A stretch of 52,731 nt of DNA, taken from 2-02-FULL-48-14 sp041645035. Its GTDB lineage: Bacteria > Patescibacteriota > Gracilibacteria > UBA1369 > 2-02-FULL-48-14. The position numbers and the translations under genes are program-made. The notes beneath the pieces are model-generated. The model was not told the DNA's origin. It saw only the letters and a program-made list of their open reading frames with translations, and searched no databases. The stretch covers positions 1 to 52,731 of the forward strand of contig JBAZQU010000005.1 in assembly GCA_041645035.1 (NCBI GenBank), written 5' to 3'. Shown here piece by piece: positions 1 to 8,094 of the stretch; the first letter of the stretch is position 1; each line of letters opens with the position of its first letter.

Positions 1-50
1 AAGGGCTTGGCAAAAACTGATCTCCATTTGGAACAATTCACCCCTTTAAC

Positions 51-641
51 ATGATGAAAAAAATAATTCTCCTTTGCCTTTCGTTCGTTCTTCTCAGCGG
101 CTGCGTCAAATCGGCTGCGGTGGATACCTCCGCTTGGCAAAACTACCAAAACCAGTACTACCACTTTCAAATCAGTTACCCTGAGGGAACTTTCTATTGT
201 TTCAATGCCTACTGTGTCAATCAGATCCCCGAAGATGCTCTCGCAACGTTTACGGTTTTAAATACGCTTGGCGAGACGGTTCTTAGCATCCAACCTTATA
301 AAAATGAGCTGGGAATGACTGCGATGGAATATGGAGAGAAGGCCGCGGATTATAATGAAAACATCCATGATGCTGAATCTACCACCTTTGCAGGACAGGA
401 GGCTTTTGGCTTCACGACCGACGAGGGATTTTATGAACCCGGTGGCACGCGGGGTGTCACAGAGGACGGCCACATGAGTTTGACTTATGACGCTGCCGCT
501 ATCGAGGTTCCTTTTGTAGAAATAAGTGAAACCAGCCAGGTAATCTATGTGGATTATGGCAATTATTTCTATCGAATCATTTGCAGAGACACTGACGAAG
601 AGGTCAAGGCCATGGTAGGAAGCTTCGAATTCTTGGAATAG
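51..641 (+). CDS. Putative secreted lipoprotein of unknown function
   Basis: A 196-residue protein. It opens with a lysine pair and a hydrophobic stretch ending in LLSGC, a canonical lipobox, so cleavage before Cys18 and lipid anchoring outside the cytoplasmic membrane are expected. The mature part is acidic, with scattered aromatic residues and a few cysteines. I recognise no catalytic motif. Two in-frame ATGs (51 and 54) could start it. It is convergent with cdd, with a gap of only 7 bp. Cellular location is well supported; function is unknown. Confidence 0.7.
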   Translation: MMKKIILLCLSFVLLSGCVKSAAVDTSAWQNYQNQYYHFQISYPEGTFYCFNAYCVNQIPEDALATFTVLNTLGETVLSIQPYKNELGMTAMEYGEKAADYNENIHDAESTTFAGQEAFGFTTDEGFYEPGGTRGVTEDGHMSLTYDAAAIEVPFVEISETSQVIYVDYGNYFYRIICRDTDEEVKAMVGSFEFLE

Positions 642-648
642 ATGGTGC

Positions 649-1128
649 CTATTTTTTAATACTTGCCGGAAAGAATCCAAGGGGAAGCAAATCTCGAAGG
701 TTTGCCCTTATGACAGCGCCGTGAACACCGGCCATAATTATCTGTGGGTTATCTTCGGGGAGGATGACTTCAAGCAATGCTTGCCGGCAATCTCCACAAG
801 AAGTCGCGATGTCTTCGGCGTCCTGACCGCGCAGACCTCCAATTACCGTTACTCGTTTTAATCCAGATGGTCTACTTTTTTGGAGGACGCGTCCTATAGC
901 GTTTTTTTCCGCATGTAAAGCCGCATAGCTTATATCTTCAACGTTCCATCCATGAACTACTGCATCGTCATTTGTTCGCAAACAGGCCCCTACAAGATAA
1001 TTGGAATAGGGTGCATACGCTTCTTCTCTAGCCAGTAAAGCTTCTTCGAGATCAGCCAACTCTTCTCCGGTCAATTCTCCTCGTGTAAGTTTCCCGTAAG
1101 TTGCGTCGATTTTGTGAACAGTTGACAT
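649..1128 (-). CDS. cdd: Cytidine deaminase
   Basis: A 159-residue zinc hydrolase that deaminates cytidine or deoxycytidine to uridine in pyrimidine salvage. The zinc site is visible: His72-Ala-Glu74 (HAEKN) supplies one ligand and the proton-shuttling glutamate, and Cys111-Gly-Asp-Cys114 (SCGDCRQ) supplies two cysteine ligands. YAPYSNYLVGA in the N-terminal third matches the family substrate loop. There is some extra N-terminal length relative to the roughly 130-residue homotetrameric enzymes. It lies downstream of tRNA-Phe on the same strand and converges on the lipoprotein gene. The same chromosome end carries thyA and folA, so nucleotide metabolism genes cluster here. Confidence 0.92.
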   Translation of the reverse strand: MSTVHKIDATYGKLTRGELTGEELADLEEALLAREEAYAPYSNYLVGACLRTNDDAVVHGWNVEDISYAALHAEKNAIGRVLQKSRPSGLKRVTVIGGLRGQDAEDIATSCGDCRQALLEVILPEDNPQIIMAGVHGAVIRANLRDLLPLGFFPASIKK

Positions 1129-1195
1129 AAATGTTTATTTACAAGAGGCGTATGATAAAGCTCGGTTCAATTTTTTGCAACCAAATAGTCAGAGA

Positions 1196-1270
1196 TGGTG
1201 CCGCGAGACGGAATTGAACCATCGACACGAGGATTTTCAATCCTCTGCTCTACCACTGAGCTACCGCGGC
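1196..1270 (-). tRNA. tRNA-Phe(GAA), CCA encoded
   Basis: Read on the minus strand it folds as a complete cloverleaf. The acceptor is GCCGCGG against TCGCGGC (one G-U), the D arm is GCTC..GAGC, and the anticodon stem GAGGA/TCCTC has loop TTGAAAA giving anticodon GAA. The T arm is GATGG/CCGTC with loop TTCAATT, followed by discriminator A and a genomically encoded CCA. Length is 75 nt. Confidence 0.97.
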
Positions 1271-1396
1271 ACAAGAATGATGTGGCTTCGCCACCTTACT
1301 GCTTAGGCCGTAGGCACTCGCCTCGGCTCGCAAACCCTTCGGGTCTGCTTAGGGCTAGTTTACTGATTTCCTTGCCAGGTGCAATGAAAAATAACC

Positions 1397-1425
1397 TTGC
1401 GTAGGGCGAAAAGTCGTTTTATACT
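1397..1425 (+). promoter_or_regulatory. Sigma70-type promoter for rpmG
   Basis: TTGCGT at 1397-1402 and TATACT at 1420-1425 are separated by exactly 17 bp, about 20 bp upstream of the L33 start codon. The good -10 and spacing make this a credible promoter, although the -35 is only a partial match. Confidence 0.55.
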
Positions 1426-1445
1426 CCTCCAGCTTTCGATTAAAT

Positions 1446-1643
1446 ATGGCAAAAGGTAAGTCAATTCCGTACGTGTGGGTCTGCCAGGAAACCAAAATGA
1501 TCAATGGATCAGGTTGGGCGCAGCGTGAAAAAGTGAAAGATATGGTTCGCATGAAATACTGTCCCACGCTTCGAAAAAATACCGAACATAAAGCCAAACC
1601 TGTGAAGAAGGGAGGAACGAAAGCTTTAATTAACGCCAAATAG
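1446..1643 (+). CDS. rpmG: Large ribosomal subunit protein bL33, divergent
   Basis: A 65-residue basic protein with MAKGK at its start and the L33 signature MKYCPTLRKNTEHKAKP in its second half. bL33 binds 23S rRNA near the E site. In zinc-binding L33 two CxxC pairs hold the fold. Here only two single cysteines remain (WVCQE and KYCP), so this is a zinc-free form. The insertion NGSGWAQREKVKDM between strands is longer than usual. It has its own promoter just upstream and its 3' end overlaps the end of the convergent VIT-family gene by 18 bp. Confidence 0.82.
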   Translation: MAKGKSIPYVWVCQETKMINGSGWAQREKVKDMVRMKYCPTLRKNTEHKAKPVKKGGTKALINAK

Positions 1644-2324
1644 TTTTCCGAGAATGTCTCCAACGAAGTAGGAGATGGAAGCGGCCACACCTCCCATTAA
1701 GACTGTCTCGGCTCCGGTTGCAAGCCAATGACGATTGCTGAATCGGGATTTAACCGTTCCTACAAAAAACAGGGCAAGGAGGGTACTTAAACAAGTTATG
1801 AGAAAAACATTTTTTTCACCGCCACCGGTAATGCTTTGAAAGGTGTAACCCAATAAAGGGATAAAACCAATGGTTAAGAAAGCGAGGAAGGTGCACAAAG
1901 CGCCTTTCAAGGGCTTGATGTTTTCTTCAATCACATTGAACTCGTGATTCATCATAAAATTGAGCCATGTTGCGGGATTGCTAATAATCACTTCTTCCGC
2001 TCTTTTTAGATCTTCACCTCTAAATCCAAGATCGTGGAAAATCTCACGTATTTCTTCCTTCTCCTCTTTGGGCTCTTCCAAAATGGACTGCATCTCGCCC
2101 TGTTTGATGCGGCTGATTCGATCGAGTTCCGCCTTATCGCTCAAATATTTGCCGGTCGCCATTGAAAATCCATCCGCAAAGAGGTTTGCAAATCCGAGAA
2201 TCAAGATGACCGGCGTGGAAAGTTCCGCGCCCACCACCCCTGCCACTACGGCAAAAGTAGTGACGCTACCGTCGATTCCGCCGTAGACAAAGTCCGGGAA
2301 CCAATTGTAACGATTTTTTTTCAT
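1626..2324 (-). CDS. VIT1/CCC1-family iron/manganese transporter
   Basis: A 232-residue membrane protein. The first helix region carries the family pattern DFVYGGIDGSVTTFAVVAG, followed by a helix with FANLFADGFSMATGKYLS, both typical of VIT/CCC1 vacuolar-iron-transporter-like proteins. A charged cytosolic segment of about residues 70-130 (EEPKEEKEEIREIF) matches the metal-binding helical domain between TM2 and TM3. Three more hydrophobic segments follow. The expected role is Fe(II)/Mn(II) transport across the cytoplasmic membrane as H+ antiport. It is divergent from xth with a short 53-bp spacer. Confidence 0.85.
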   Translation of the reverse strand: MKKNRYNWFPDFVYGGIDGSVTTFAVVAGVVGAELSTPVILILGFANLFADGFSMATGKYLSDKAELDRISRIKQGEMQSILEEPKEEKEEIREIFHDLGFRGEDLKRAEEVIISNPATWLNFMMNHEFNVIEENIKPLKGALCTFLAFLTIGFIPLLGYTFQSITGGGEKNVFLITCLSTLLALFFVGTVKSRFSNRHWLATGAETVLMGGVAASISYFVGDILGKLFGVN

Positions 2325-2377
2325 AGCGTTAGGTTAGTTTCCCTATTACAATACCCCTGTCCCCATTTACTCGCCAC

Positions 2378-3142
2378 ATGAAGATACTCTGTTGGAACGT
2401 GAACGGCATTCGTGCGGTACTTAAAAAGGGATTTTTGGACCTTTTGGAGGTAGAAAAGCCCGACGTTTTGTGCGTGCAGGAGACTAAAATTCAAGCTCGG
2501 CAGCTCACCCAAGAATTGATCAATCCTGCCGGTTATTATAGTGAGTGGGTTTCGGCGAAGCAGGCCGGTTACAGTGGCGTGGCAACCTTTTCCAAAAAGA
2601 AGCCTTTGCGTGTTCAAAAAGAGTTAGGGGGCGGCCGCCATGACGACGAGGGACGGCTGGTTTTGACGGAGTTTCCGGGCTTTGTACTGGTGAATGTGTA
2701 CATCCCAAATGGCGGCCGCGGGGATCACCGCGTGGAATATAAACTCAATTATTACGACGAGATGCTGGAGCTTTTGCAGAAGCTCCGCAAACAGGGCAAA
2801 AACATTGTTGTTTGCGGCGATTTCAATACTGCCCACACCGAAATCGACCTCGCTCACCCCAAAGAAAATGAGAATATTTCCGGATTCCTCCCCGTGGAAC
2901 GTGCTTGGATCTCCAAATTTATTGCAGCGGGCTACGTGGACACCTTCCGTCACTTTCACCCGGGCGTCCCCCACAAATATACCTGGTGGAGTTATCGCAG
3001 TGCCGCTCGCAATCGAAACATCGGCTGGCGCATTGATTATTTTTTTGTGAACAAAGAATTCCTCCCTCACATCAAAAACGCCTTCATCCTGGATCAAATC
3101 GAAGGCTCCGACCATTGCCCGATCGGAATAGAAATAAAATGA
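2378..3142 (+). CDS. xth: Exodeoxyribonuclease III (AP endonuclease, Xth family)
   Basis: A 254-residue EEP-fold nuclease for base-excision repair, cleaving 5' of abasic sites and acting as a 3' exonuclease. Motifs in order are KILCWNVNGIRA at the N terminus, VLCVQETKIQ (metal-binding Glu), YSGVATFSKK, VNVYIPNGG, VVCGDFNTAHTEIDL (catalytic Asp/Asn), WWSYRSAARNRNIGWRIDYF and the terminal GSDHCPIGIEI catalytic Asp-His pair. Full length for the family. It stands alone between divergent VIT and convergent folA. Confidence 0.95.
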   Translation: MKILCWNVNGIRAVLKKGFLDLLEVEKPDVLCVQETKIQARQLTQELINPAGYYSEWVSAKQAGYSGVATFSKKKPLRVQKELGGGRHDDEGRLVLTEFPGFVLVNVYIPNGGRGDHRVEYKLNYYDEMLELLQKLRKQGKNIVVCGDFNTAHTEIDLAHPKENENISGFLPVERAWISKFIAAGYVDTFRHFHPGVPHKYTWWSYRSAARNRNIGWRIDYFFVNKEFLPHIKNAFILDQIEGSDHCPIGIEIK

Positions 3143-3166
3143 CGAAAATTGCTGACGAGGCGGTGT

Positions 3167-3673
3167 TTATTTTCCCGCCAAGTACCTCACAAACCTAAAA
3201 GTGATTCCACACTCTTCCATTTCTTCGGACATTTCTTTCAAAATAAATCCGACAGGAATTTCGGGAAAAAAAGCGTCACAATCCAATGTTCCTTCCAACT
3301 CCGTGAGTTGAAGTTCCATGCAGGCAGGATGCTCAATCGCCTCCGCATACAGGGTCGCCCCTCCAATCACAAAAGCCTTACGTTCCGGAGCCAAAGATCC
3401 GGCTTTTTCCAAAGCTTCGTCTAGTGAATGAGCGAGCTCAACCCCTTCCGGCAATTTTAGCTCACCACGACTTACCACGATGTTTAATCGTTCTTTCAAT
3501 GGACGGAAATTCTCCGACAGCGACTCCCATGTTTTGCGCCCCATGATCACCGTCCCACCTTTTGTGGTCACGGCGAAATGTTTCATGTCCGCGGAAAGAT
3601 GCCAAGGAAGTCCATTGTTTTTTCCTATTCCTCGGTTCTCATCCATGGCGGCAATAATGGAAAACTTTATCAT
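3167..3673 (-). CDS. folA: Dihydrofolate reductase
   Basis: A 168-residue DHFR that regenerates tetrahydrofolate with NADPH. Recognisable elements are SIIAAMDENRGIGKNNGLPWHLSADMKHF (Met20 loop and substrate Asp/Trp region), the VIMGRKTWESL NADPH-binding segment, NIVVSR, and AFVIGGATLYAEAI near the C-terminal third. It is the last gene of a minus-strand operon headed by thyA, 1 bp after the radical SAM gene. This is functionally sensible: thymidylate synthase oxidises methylene-THF to the dihydrofolate that this enzyme reduces. Confidence 0.95.
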   Translation of the reverse strand: MIKFSIIAAMDENRGIGKNNGLPWHLSADMKHFAVTTKGGTVIMGRKTWESLSENFRPLKERLNIVVSRGELKLPEGVELAHSLDEALEKAGSLAPERKAFVIGGATLYAEAIEHPACMELQLTELEGTLDCDAFFPEIPVGFILKEMSEEMEECGITFRFVRYLAGK

Positions 3674-3674
3674 T

Positions 3675-4580
3675 TTAAGATTTTTCAGAAACTAAACTGG
3701 AAACGTACTGTCCGCAGTTGCTTCCGATTGAATTTTCCTCCAGTTCCCCGATGCTGACAATCGTTTCGAAACCCAGCGCGTGACATTCATCCAAAAGAGT
3801 TTGCACTTTTGCCTCTTGAGTGTGTGACTGCAGAATATTGATCAGGCCTTTTTCTTGAGCCCGCGCCGTGGGGTTGAGGGGCGTGAATTTTAATATAAAA
3901 CGATCCGGATGAAAAAATTGTGCGAGCACTTGAGGATCAATGGGATAGCCTTTCATCACAATGAAATTCAAAGTGATTTTTCGATCTCCGGGGGTAAAAA
4001 ATCGTTCGCCAAATTCCGCGATTTCCTTAAAAGACATTTTTGGCGTGGGGATGAGTTGATCCCGTTTTTGAGCATCGGTGGTGTGGATGGAAAATTGCAT
4101 TTGGAAATGCCCTCCTTCGTAAAGCTTTTTTTTGATTTGGATCAAGCGCTCAAAAAAATCCTGGGCATTTTTGGGGCCTACTGTGGACACCGAAGGGATG
4201 AGACCCGGCGCTTGGTATCGCACCGGCAACTCTTCCAGAAGATCCAGAACAGCTTCATTAAAAGCGGGCTCCCCCATGCGAGTAAACTGAATTTTGAATT
4301 TTTTCACAGGAATGATGCGGCTGGGGAAATGGCGATCCACGAGATGATCGATTTGCTCGAGCATTTCCTCCTTGCTCAATTTTCCGTGGTAACTATTTCC
4401 GGCGTCGCACATGAGACATTGCACGGGACAGCCCAAAAGACAGGAGATCACGATTACCCATTTTTCTTCTCGAGGCAGGTGCGGGTATTTGGATTCTACG
4501 AATTCGATGTAATAGTCTCTCAGTTTGGCGATGTAGAGTTTCGCCACCTCATCATTTCCTCTTTCCTGGACGATTTGCAT
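3675..4580 (-). CDS. RlmN/Cfr-like radical SAM protein
   Basis: A 301-residue radical SAM enzyme with the 4Fe-4S motif CxxxCxxC visible as GCPVQCLMC. Near the C terminus NSIGSNCGQYV matches the RlmN/Cfr end motif whose cysteine takes part in methyl transfer. In classical RlmN another cysteine lies seven residues before the cluster motif. Here that position is Val and a cysteine sits four residues before instead, and the N-terminal accessory domain is very short. So it is RlmN-related but probably not a canonical 23S rRNA A2503 methyltransferase. The start overlaps the end of the upstream oxidoreductase by 29 bp, and folA follows after 1 bp, indicating translational coupling. Confidence 0.75.
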   Translation of the reverse strand: MQIVQERGNDEVAKLYIAKLRDYYIEFVESKYPHLPREEKWVIVISCLLGCPVQCLMCDAGNSYHGKLSKEEMLEQIDHLVDRHFPSRIIPVKKFKIQFTRMGEPAFNEAVLDLLEELPVRYQAPGLIPSVSTVGPKNAQDFFERLIQIKKKLYEGGHFQMQFSIHTTDAQKRDQLIPTPKMSFKEIAEFGERFFTPGDRKITLNFIVMKGYPIDPQVLAQFFHPDRFILKFTPLNPTARAQEKGLINILQSHTQEAKVQTLLDECHALGFETIVSIGELEENSIGSNCGQYVSSLVSEKS

Positions 4581-5409
4581 GATGAATTAAGTAATCATGG
4601 ATTTTTAGCGCCTCGTAAATCCCTTCCCCTGCTGCAATTTGTACCTGCCGAGTGGTTTCGTGGTTTACGTCGCCGGCAGAGTATAAGCCCTTTAATGGCT
4701 TTTGAATACGCAAACTTGCGGGTGCAGCGTGTCTTCCGATTGCTACAAGCACGTAATCTACGCAGATTGAACTTTTGGAAGAGTGGATCGTGAGCTTTTT
4801 ACCGTTTTCTTGAATCTTCAGAAGCTGCCGCTCTTCAAAATAGGGAATTTGGGCGATTTTGGCTCTTTTTTTAAGGATAGAAAGACAAGTGGTTTTGCGA
4901 TGGGTCCACAAGACGGGATGGAGACCTCGGCGTTTAAGATTGAGTGCATAGTCGAAGCCCACGTCTCCTCCACCAAGAATCAGAACGGTTTTGCCCGCGC
5001 GAAACGGAAAATCCACCAAATCATAAAATAGTTTTTTTCCTTCCCATGTTTTTTTATGGGAAATTTGGAGGCGATTCGGTTCCGTGCCGGTAGCAAGAAG
5101 TATGGTTTGCGCCGTGTAGGTTTTTTTTGGAGTTTTGACCGAGAAAACTCCCGACTTGTTTTGATGAATTTCTTCCACGGCCTCCATCCGAATAGATGTT
5201 TTTTTGAGATTTTTTTTGAATTCACGGATCAACTCGGGACCTGAATAATCCAAAAAACCCAAATAATTTTCAACGCGATTGGCGTTGTTGAGCAGTCCAC
5301 CCACTTTTCTTTTTTCAAAGACTAAAAGTTTATGTTCAAAACGCGCCAGCTGCACCGCAGCGCTGAGTCCTGCCGGTCCCGCCCCGATAATCAGACAATC
5401 ATAGAGCAT
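4552..5409 (-). CDS. Thioredoxin-reductase-like FAD/NAD(P) oxidoreductase lacking CxxC
   Basis: A 285-residue two-dinucleotide-fold flavoprotein. The FAD motif is IIGAGPAGLSAA at the N terminus, the second Rossmann motif is VLILGGGDVGFDYA, and the late FAD contact is GLYSAGDVNHETTRQ, typical of TrxR. Where thioredoxin reductase has its redox-active CATC, just before the NAD(P) domain, this protein has FYDLVDFPF, so it cannot be a disulfide-reducing TrxR. The arrangement resembles TrxR-like ferredoxin/flavodoxin-NADP reductases. A role delivering electrons to the neighbouring radical SAM enzyme is an inference from the overlapping genes. Confidence 0.82.
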   Translation of the reverse strand: MLYDCLIIGAGPAGLSAAVQLARFEHKLLVFEKRKVGGLLNNANRVENYLGFLDYSGPELIREFKKNLKKTSIRMEAVEEIHQNKSGVFSVKTPKKTYTAQTILLATGTEPNRLQISHKKTWEGKKLFYDLVDFPFRAGKTVLILGGGDVGFDYALNLKRRGLHPVLWTHRKTTCLSILKKRAKIAQIPYFEERQLLKIQENGKKLTIHSSKSSICVDYVLVAIGRHAAPASLRIQKPLKGLYSAGDVNHETTRQVQIAAGEGIYEALKIHDYLIHHANRPGKRK

Positions 5410-6032
5410 AAATCTTGAGTGCTTAGAGGAGTGGCAAAGCCGTAACTGAGGTTGAGTAAGGTCGCAACATGAAGCTCTTCGCTGTAAGCCGCCGTGGCAT
5501 CCACCACAAAATAAACTTTATAGCCTCGATTGAAAGCATCGCGGGCCGTGGTTTCACAACAAAGATTGGAAAGGACTCCGGTGATTACCACAGTATCAAC
5601 GCCCCTCTTTTGGAGCTGCTCTTCTAAATTGGTTCTGTAAAAAGCACTGTAGCCGGGTTTTACTAAAACAATGTCTTCCGCCTCAGTGGCCATGTTCAAT
5701 TCAGCTTCCTTGCTCCCCTGCTCCACGGTTTGCCCCCACCATTCCTGGATTGGATCTTTTTCACCGGGCATACGGGCAAAAGTGGTGAAACAAACAGGCA
5801 GATTTCTCCGTTTAAAAGCTCCGACGAGCTTCAGAATATTTTGTTTTATAAAAGGCATAGACGGCACAAAAGCGTGGGAGGCCGGATTTGTAAAATAATT
5901 CTGAATGTCGATTACGAGCAAAGCAGCCTTGGAAGAAACAAAAGGCTTCCAATGTTTTTTATCGAGTTTAGCGAACCATTCTTTCTTTTTTTCTTCGACG
6001 TTTTGGGAAGTGAGGTAGGCTATTTTTTTCAC
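5391..6032 (-). CDS. Isochorismatase-family cysteine hydrolase
   Basis: A 213-residue cysteine hydrolase. The catalytic triad is visible: Asp42 in LLVIDIQNYF, Lys125 in LVKPGYSAF and Cys158 in TGVLSNLCCETTARDA. This superfamily includes isochorismatases, nicotinamidases and N-carbamoylsarcosine amidases, and the sequence does not decide the substrate. The gene follows thyA by 9 bp and overlaps the downstream FAD oxidoreductase by 19 bp, so it belongs to the same transcript. About 30 charged residues precede the fold. Confidence 0.85.
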   Translation of the reverse strand: MKKIAYLTSQNVEEKKKEWFAKLDKKHWKPFVSSKAALLVIDIQNYFTNPASHAFVPSMPFIKQNILKLVGAFKRRNLPVCFTTFARMPGEKDPIQEWWGQTVEQGSKEAELNMATEAEDIVLVKPGYSAFYRTNLEEQLQKRGVDTVVITGVLSNLCCETTARDAFNRGYKVYFVVDATAAYSEELHVATLLNLSYGFATPLSTQDLCSMIV

Positions 6033-6041
6033 GTGCAGGCC

Positions 6042-6830
6042 TTAAACGGCCACTTTAAACCTGATAAATGGATCGTGTTCATAACCCACGAGTTCAAAGT
6101 CTTCGAACTTTAAATCCCGAAATGGTTTTTGAGCGATTTTGAGTTGCGGGAGTTTTTTGGGTTCGCGCTTGAGCTGCTCTTCCAAACCTTCAATGTGATT
6201 GAGATAAATATGTGCGTCCCCCATAGTGTGCGTAAAGATCCCCGGCACCAACCCACATTCCTGCGCCACCATCATCATGAGCGTGGCGTAGCTGGCGATG
6301 TTAAAAGGAACTCCGAGTGCAAGGTCGGCGCTGCGTTGATAAAGCTGACAATCGAGCCGCCCATTCACCACATAGAACTGGAAAAACATGTGGCAAGGCG
6401 GTAAAGCCATCTTATCAATCTCGCCCACGTTCCATGCATTCACAATGATGCGTCGACTGTCGGGGTCTTTTTTTATGAGATCGATTGCGTTTTGGATTTG
6501 ATCGATGTGACGCCCGTCCTTTGTTTCCCAATCGCGCCACTGCTTGCCGTACACCGGCCCAAGTTCTCCCTTCTCATCCGCCCAGGCATTCCAAATGGGC
6601 GTGTGCTGAGCAAGGTCATCATTGATGTTTGTAGAACCGCGAAGAAACCACAGCAACTCCCAAAGCACCGCCTCAAAAAGTACTTTTTTTGTTGTGAGTA
6701 AGGGGAATCCTTCCCGAAGGTCGTATTTGCGTTGCATCCCAAATATGGACAATGTACCGGTTCCGGTCCGATCTTCTTTTTTTTCGCCCTTTTCAAGGAC
6801 TTCACGGACAAGAGAAAGGTATTGCTGCAT
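6042..6830 (-). CDS. thyA: Thymidylate synthase (ThyA)
   Basis: A 262-residue enzyme converting dUMP to dTMP with methylene-THF as carbon donor and reductant. Signatures are RTGTGTLSIFGMQRKYDL (phosphate-binding Arg), the active site ALPPCHMFFQFYV (nucleophilic Cys), QRSADLALGVPFNIASYA and THTMGDAHIYLNHIEGLEEQL. The C terminus FKVAV fits the usual short hydrophobic end. It is the first gene of the five-gene operon ending in folA. Confidence 0.96.
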   Translation of the reverse strand: MQQYLSLVREVLEKGEKKEDRTGTGTLSIFGMQRKYDLREGFPLLTTKKVLFEAVLWELLWFLRGSTNINDDLAQHTPIWNAWADEKGELGPVYGKQWRDWETKDGRHIDQIQNAIDLIKKDPDSRRIIVNAWNVGEIDKMALPPCHMFFQFYVVNGRLDCQLYQRSADLALGVPFNIASYATLMMMVAQECGLVPGIFTHTMGDAHIYLNHIEGLEEQLKREPKKLPQLKIAQKPFRDLKFEDFELVGYEHDPFIRFKVAV

Positions 6831-6898
6831 GATAGAGGGAAAATCGTTCTCAATGTAACAAAGACTACCGTCTTCATCAATAGTGTATAATGCGCCTC

Positions 6899-8029
6899 AT
6901 GGAACCCCTTGCCTTTAAAATTCGGCCCACCTCCCTGGAGACTTTTGTCGGCCAGGAGCATTTAGTGGGGCCCGGTAAACCACTGCGCGTGGCCATGGAG
7001 CAGCAGCACCGTTTTTCCTTTTTGCTCTGGGGGCCGCCCGGTGTCGGGAAAACCACGCTGGCTCGTATGTATGCCAAAAGTTTGGATGCGGAGCTTTTTC
7101 AACTGTCTGCGGTCTCTGCCGGTAAGGCGGATATTAAAAAAATCGTGGATGAACAATTTTTTGGCCGTCCCAAAGTTCTTTTTTTGGATGAGATTCACCG
7201 TTTCAATAAAGCACAACAAGATTACCTGCTTCCTTTTGTGGAGAGCGGCGAACTCACGTTGATTGGCGCGACCACGGAAAATCCGAGTTTTGAAGTTATC
7301 CCGGCATTGCTTTCCCGCTGCCGTGTTTTTGTGCTCAACTCGCTGGACGAAAAAGCTATGGGCAAAATTCTGGACCAAACCGGAATCACGATAAAAAAAG
7401 ATGCCAAGGAATGGCTGATTCAAATGGCCAACGGCGATGCTCGCCAAGCCCTCACCCTGCTGGAGAACACTGCGCAGTTTTATGGGAAAGTGACGGTTGA
7501 AAATATAAAGAATGCCATGCAGTCTAAATTCCTCCGCTACGATAAACAGGGCGAGGAACATTTTAACGTGATTAGTGCTTTTATTAAAAGTATGCGCGCC
7601 AGCCAGCCGGATGCGGCTGTTTATTATTTGGCTCGCATGATTGATGGCGGCGAAGATCCCAAGTTTATCGCTCGCCGCATGGTGATTTTTGCGAGTGAAG
7701 ACATCGGCATGGCCATGCCCACGGCGCTGGTGGTGGCCAATGAAGTTTTCCGCGCGGTAGAAACCGTTGGGCTGCCGGAATGCGCGCTCAACCTGGCCCA
7801 TGGCGCGGTGTATCTGTCTACCTGCAAAAAAGATCGCAGTGTGAATGATGCTTTAAAGCTCGCCATGGAAGACGTGAAAATGCATGGCAACCTCCCCGTG
7901 CCGCTTAAACTTCGCAACGCTCCCACTAAATTGATGAAAGGTCTTGGCTATGGTGATGGTTATGAAAAATATACAAAGGAGGATTTGCTGCCGGAAAAAA
8001 TCCTTAAGAGAAAATATTTTTCCCGCTAA
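6899..8029 (+). CDS. rarA: Replication-associated recombination protein A (RarA/MgsA AAA+ ATPase)
   Basis: About 376 residues. A clamp-loader-like AAA+ ATPase acting at stalled forks. Features: KIRPTSLETFVGQEHLVGPG, Walker A GPPGVGKTT, Walker B VLFLDEIHRF, sensor 1 IGATTENPSFEV, sensor 2 NGDARQALTLLE, then the conserved C-terminal tetramerisation domain (YYLARMIDGGEDPKFIARR, SEDIGMA). An ATG at 6890 is in frame, but it overlaps a TATAAT (6886-6891). If that is the -10 box the RNA would start at about 6898, so ATG 6899 (MEPLAFKIRP) is preferred and the message would be nearly leaderless. Confidence 0.94.
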   Translation: MEPLAFKIRPTSLETFVGQEHLVGPGKPLRVAMEQQHRFSFLLWGPPGVGKTTLARMYAKSLDAELFQLSAVSAGKADIKKIVDEQFFGRPKVLFLDEIHRFNKAQQDYLLPFVESGELTLIGATTENPSFEVIPALLSRCRVFVLNSLDEKAMGKILDQTGITIKKDAKEWLIQMANGDARQALTLLENTAQFYGKVTVENIKNAMQSKFLRYDKQGEEHFNVISAFIKSMRASQPDAAVYYLARMIDGGEDPKFIARRMVIFASEDIGMAMPTALVVANEVFRAVETVGLPECALNLAHGAVYLSTCKKDRSVNDALKLAMEDVKMHGNLPVPLKLRNAPTKLMKGLGYGDGYEKYTKEDLLPEKILKRKYFSR

Positions 8030-8094
8030 CCATCTTTATAGAGCTTGCGTCGAACAATATTCGGTGCAAAAATGATTGCACTTCACCACATGCC

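Noticed and set aside
3909..4793. 294-residue plus-strand open frame
   Set aside because: It lies opposite the radical SAM and FAD oxidoreductase genes, whose motifs are unmistakable, and its translation shows no family pattern.
4552..5409. Thioredoxin reductase
   Set aside because: The redox-active CxxC is absent; only the two nucleotide-binding folds match.
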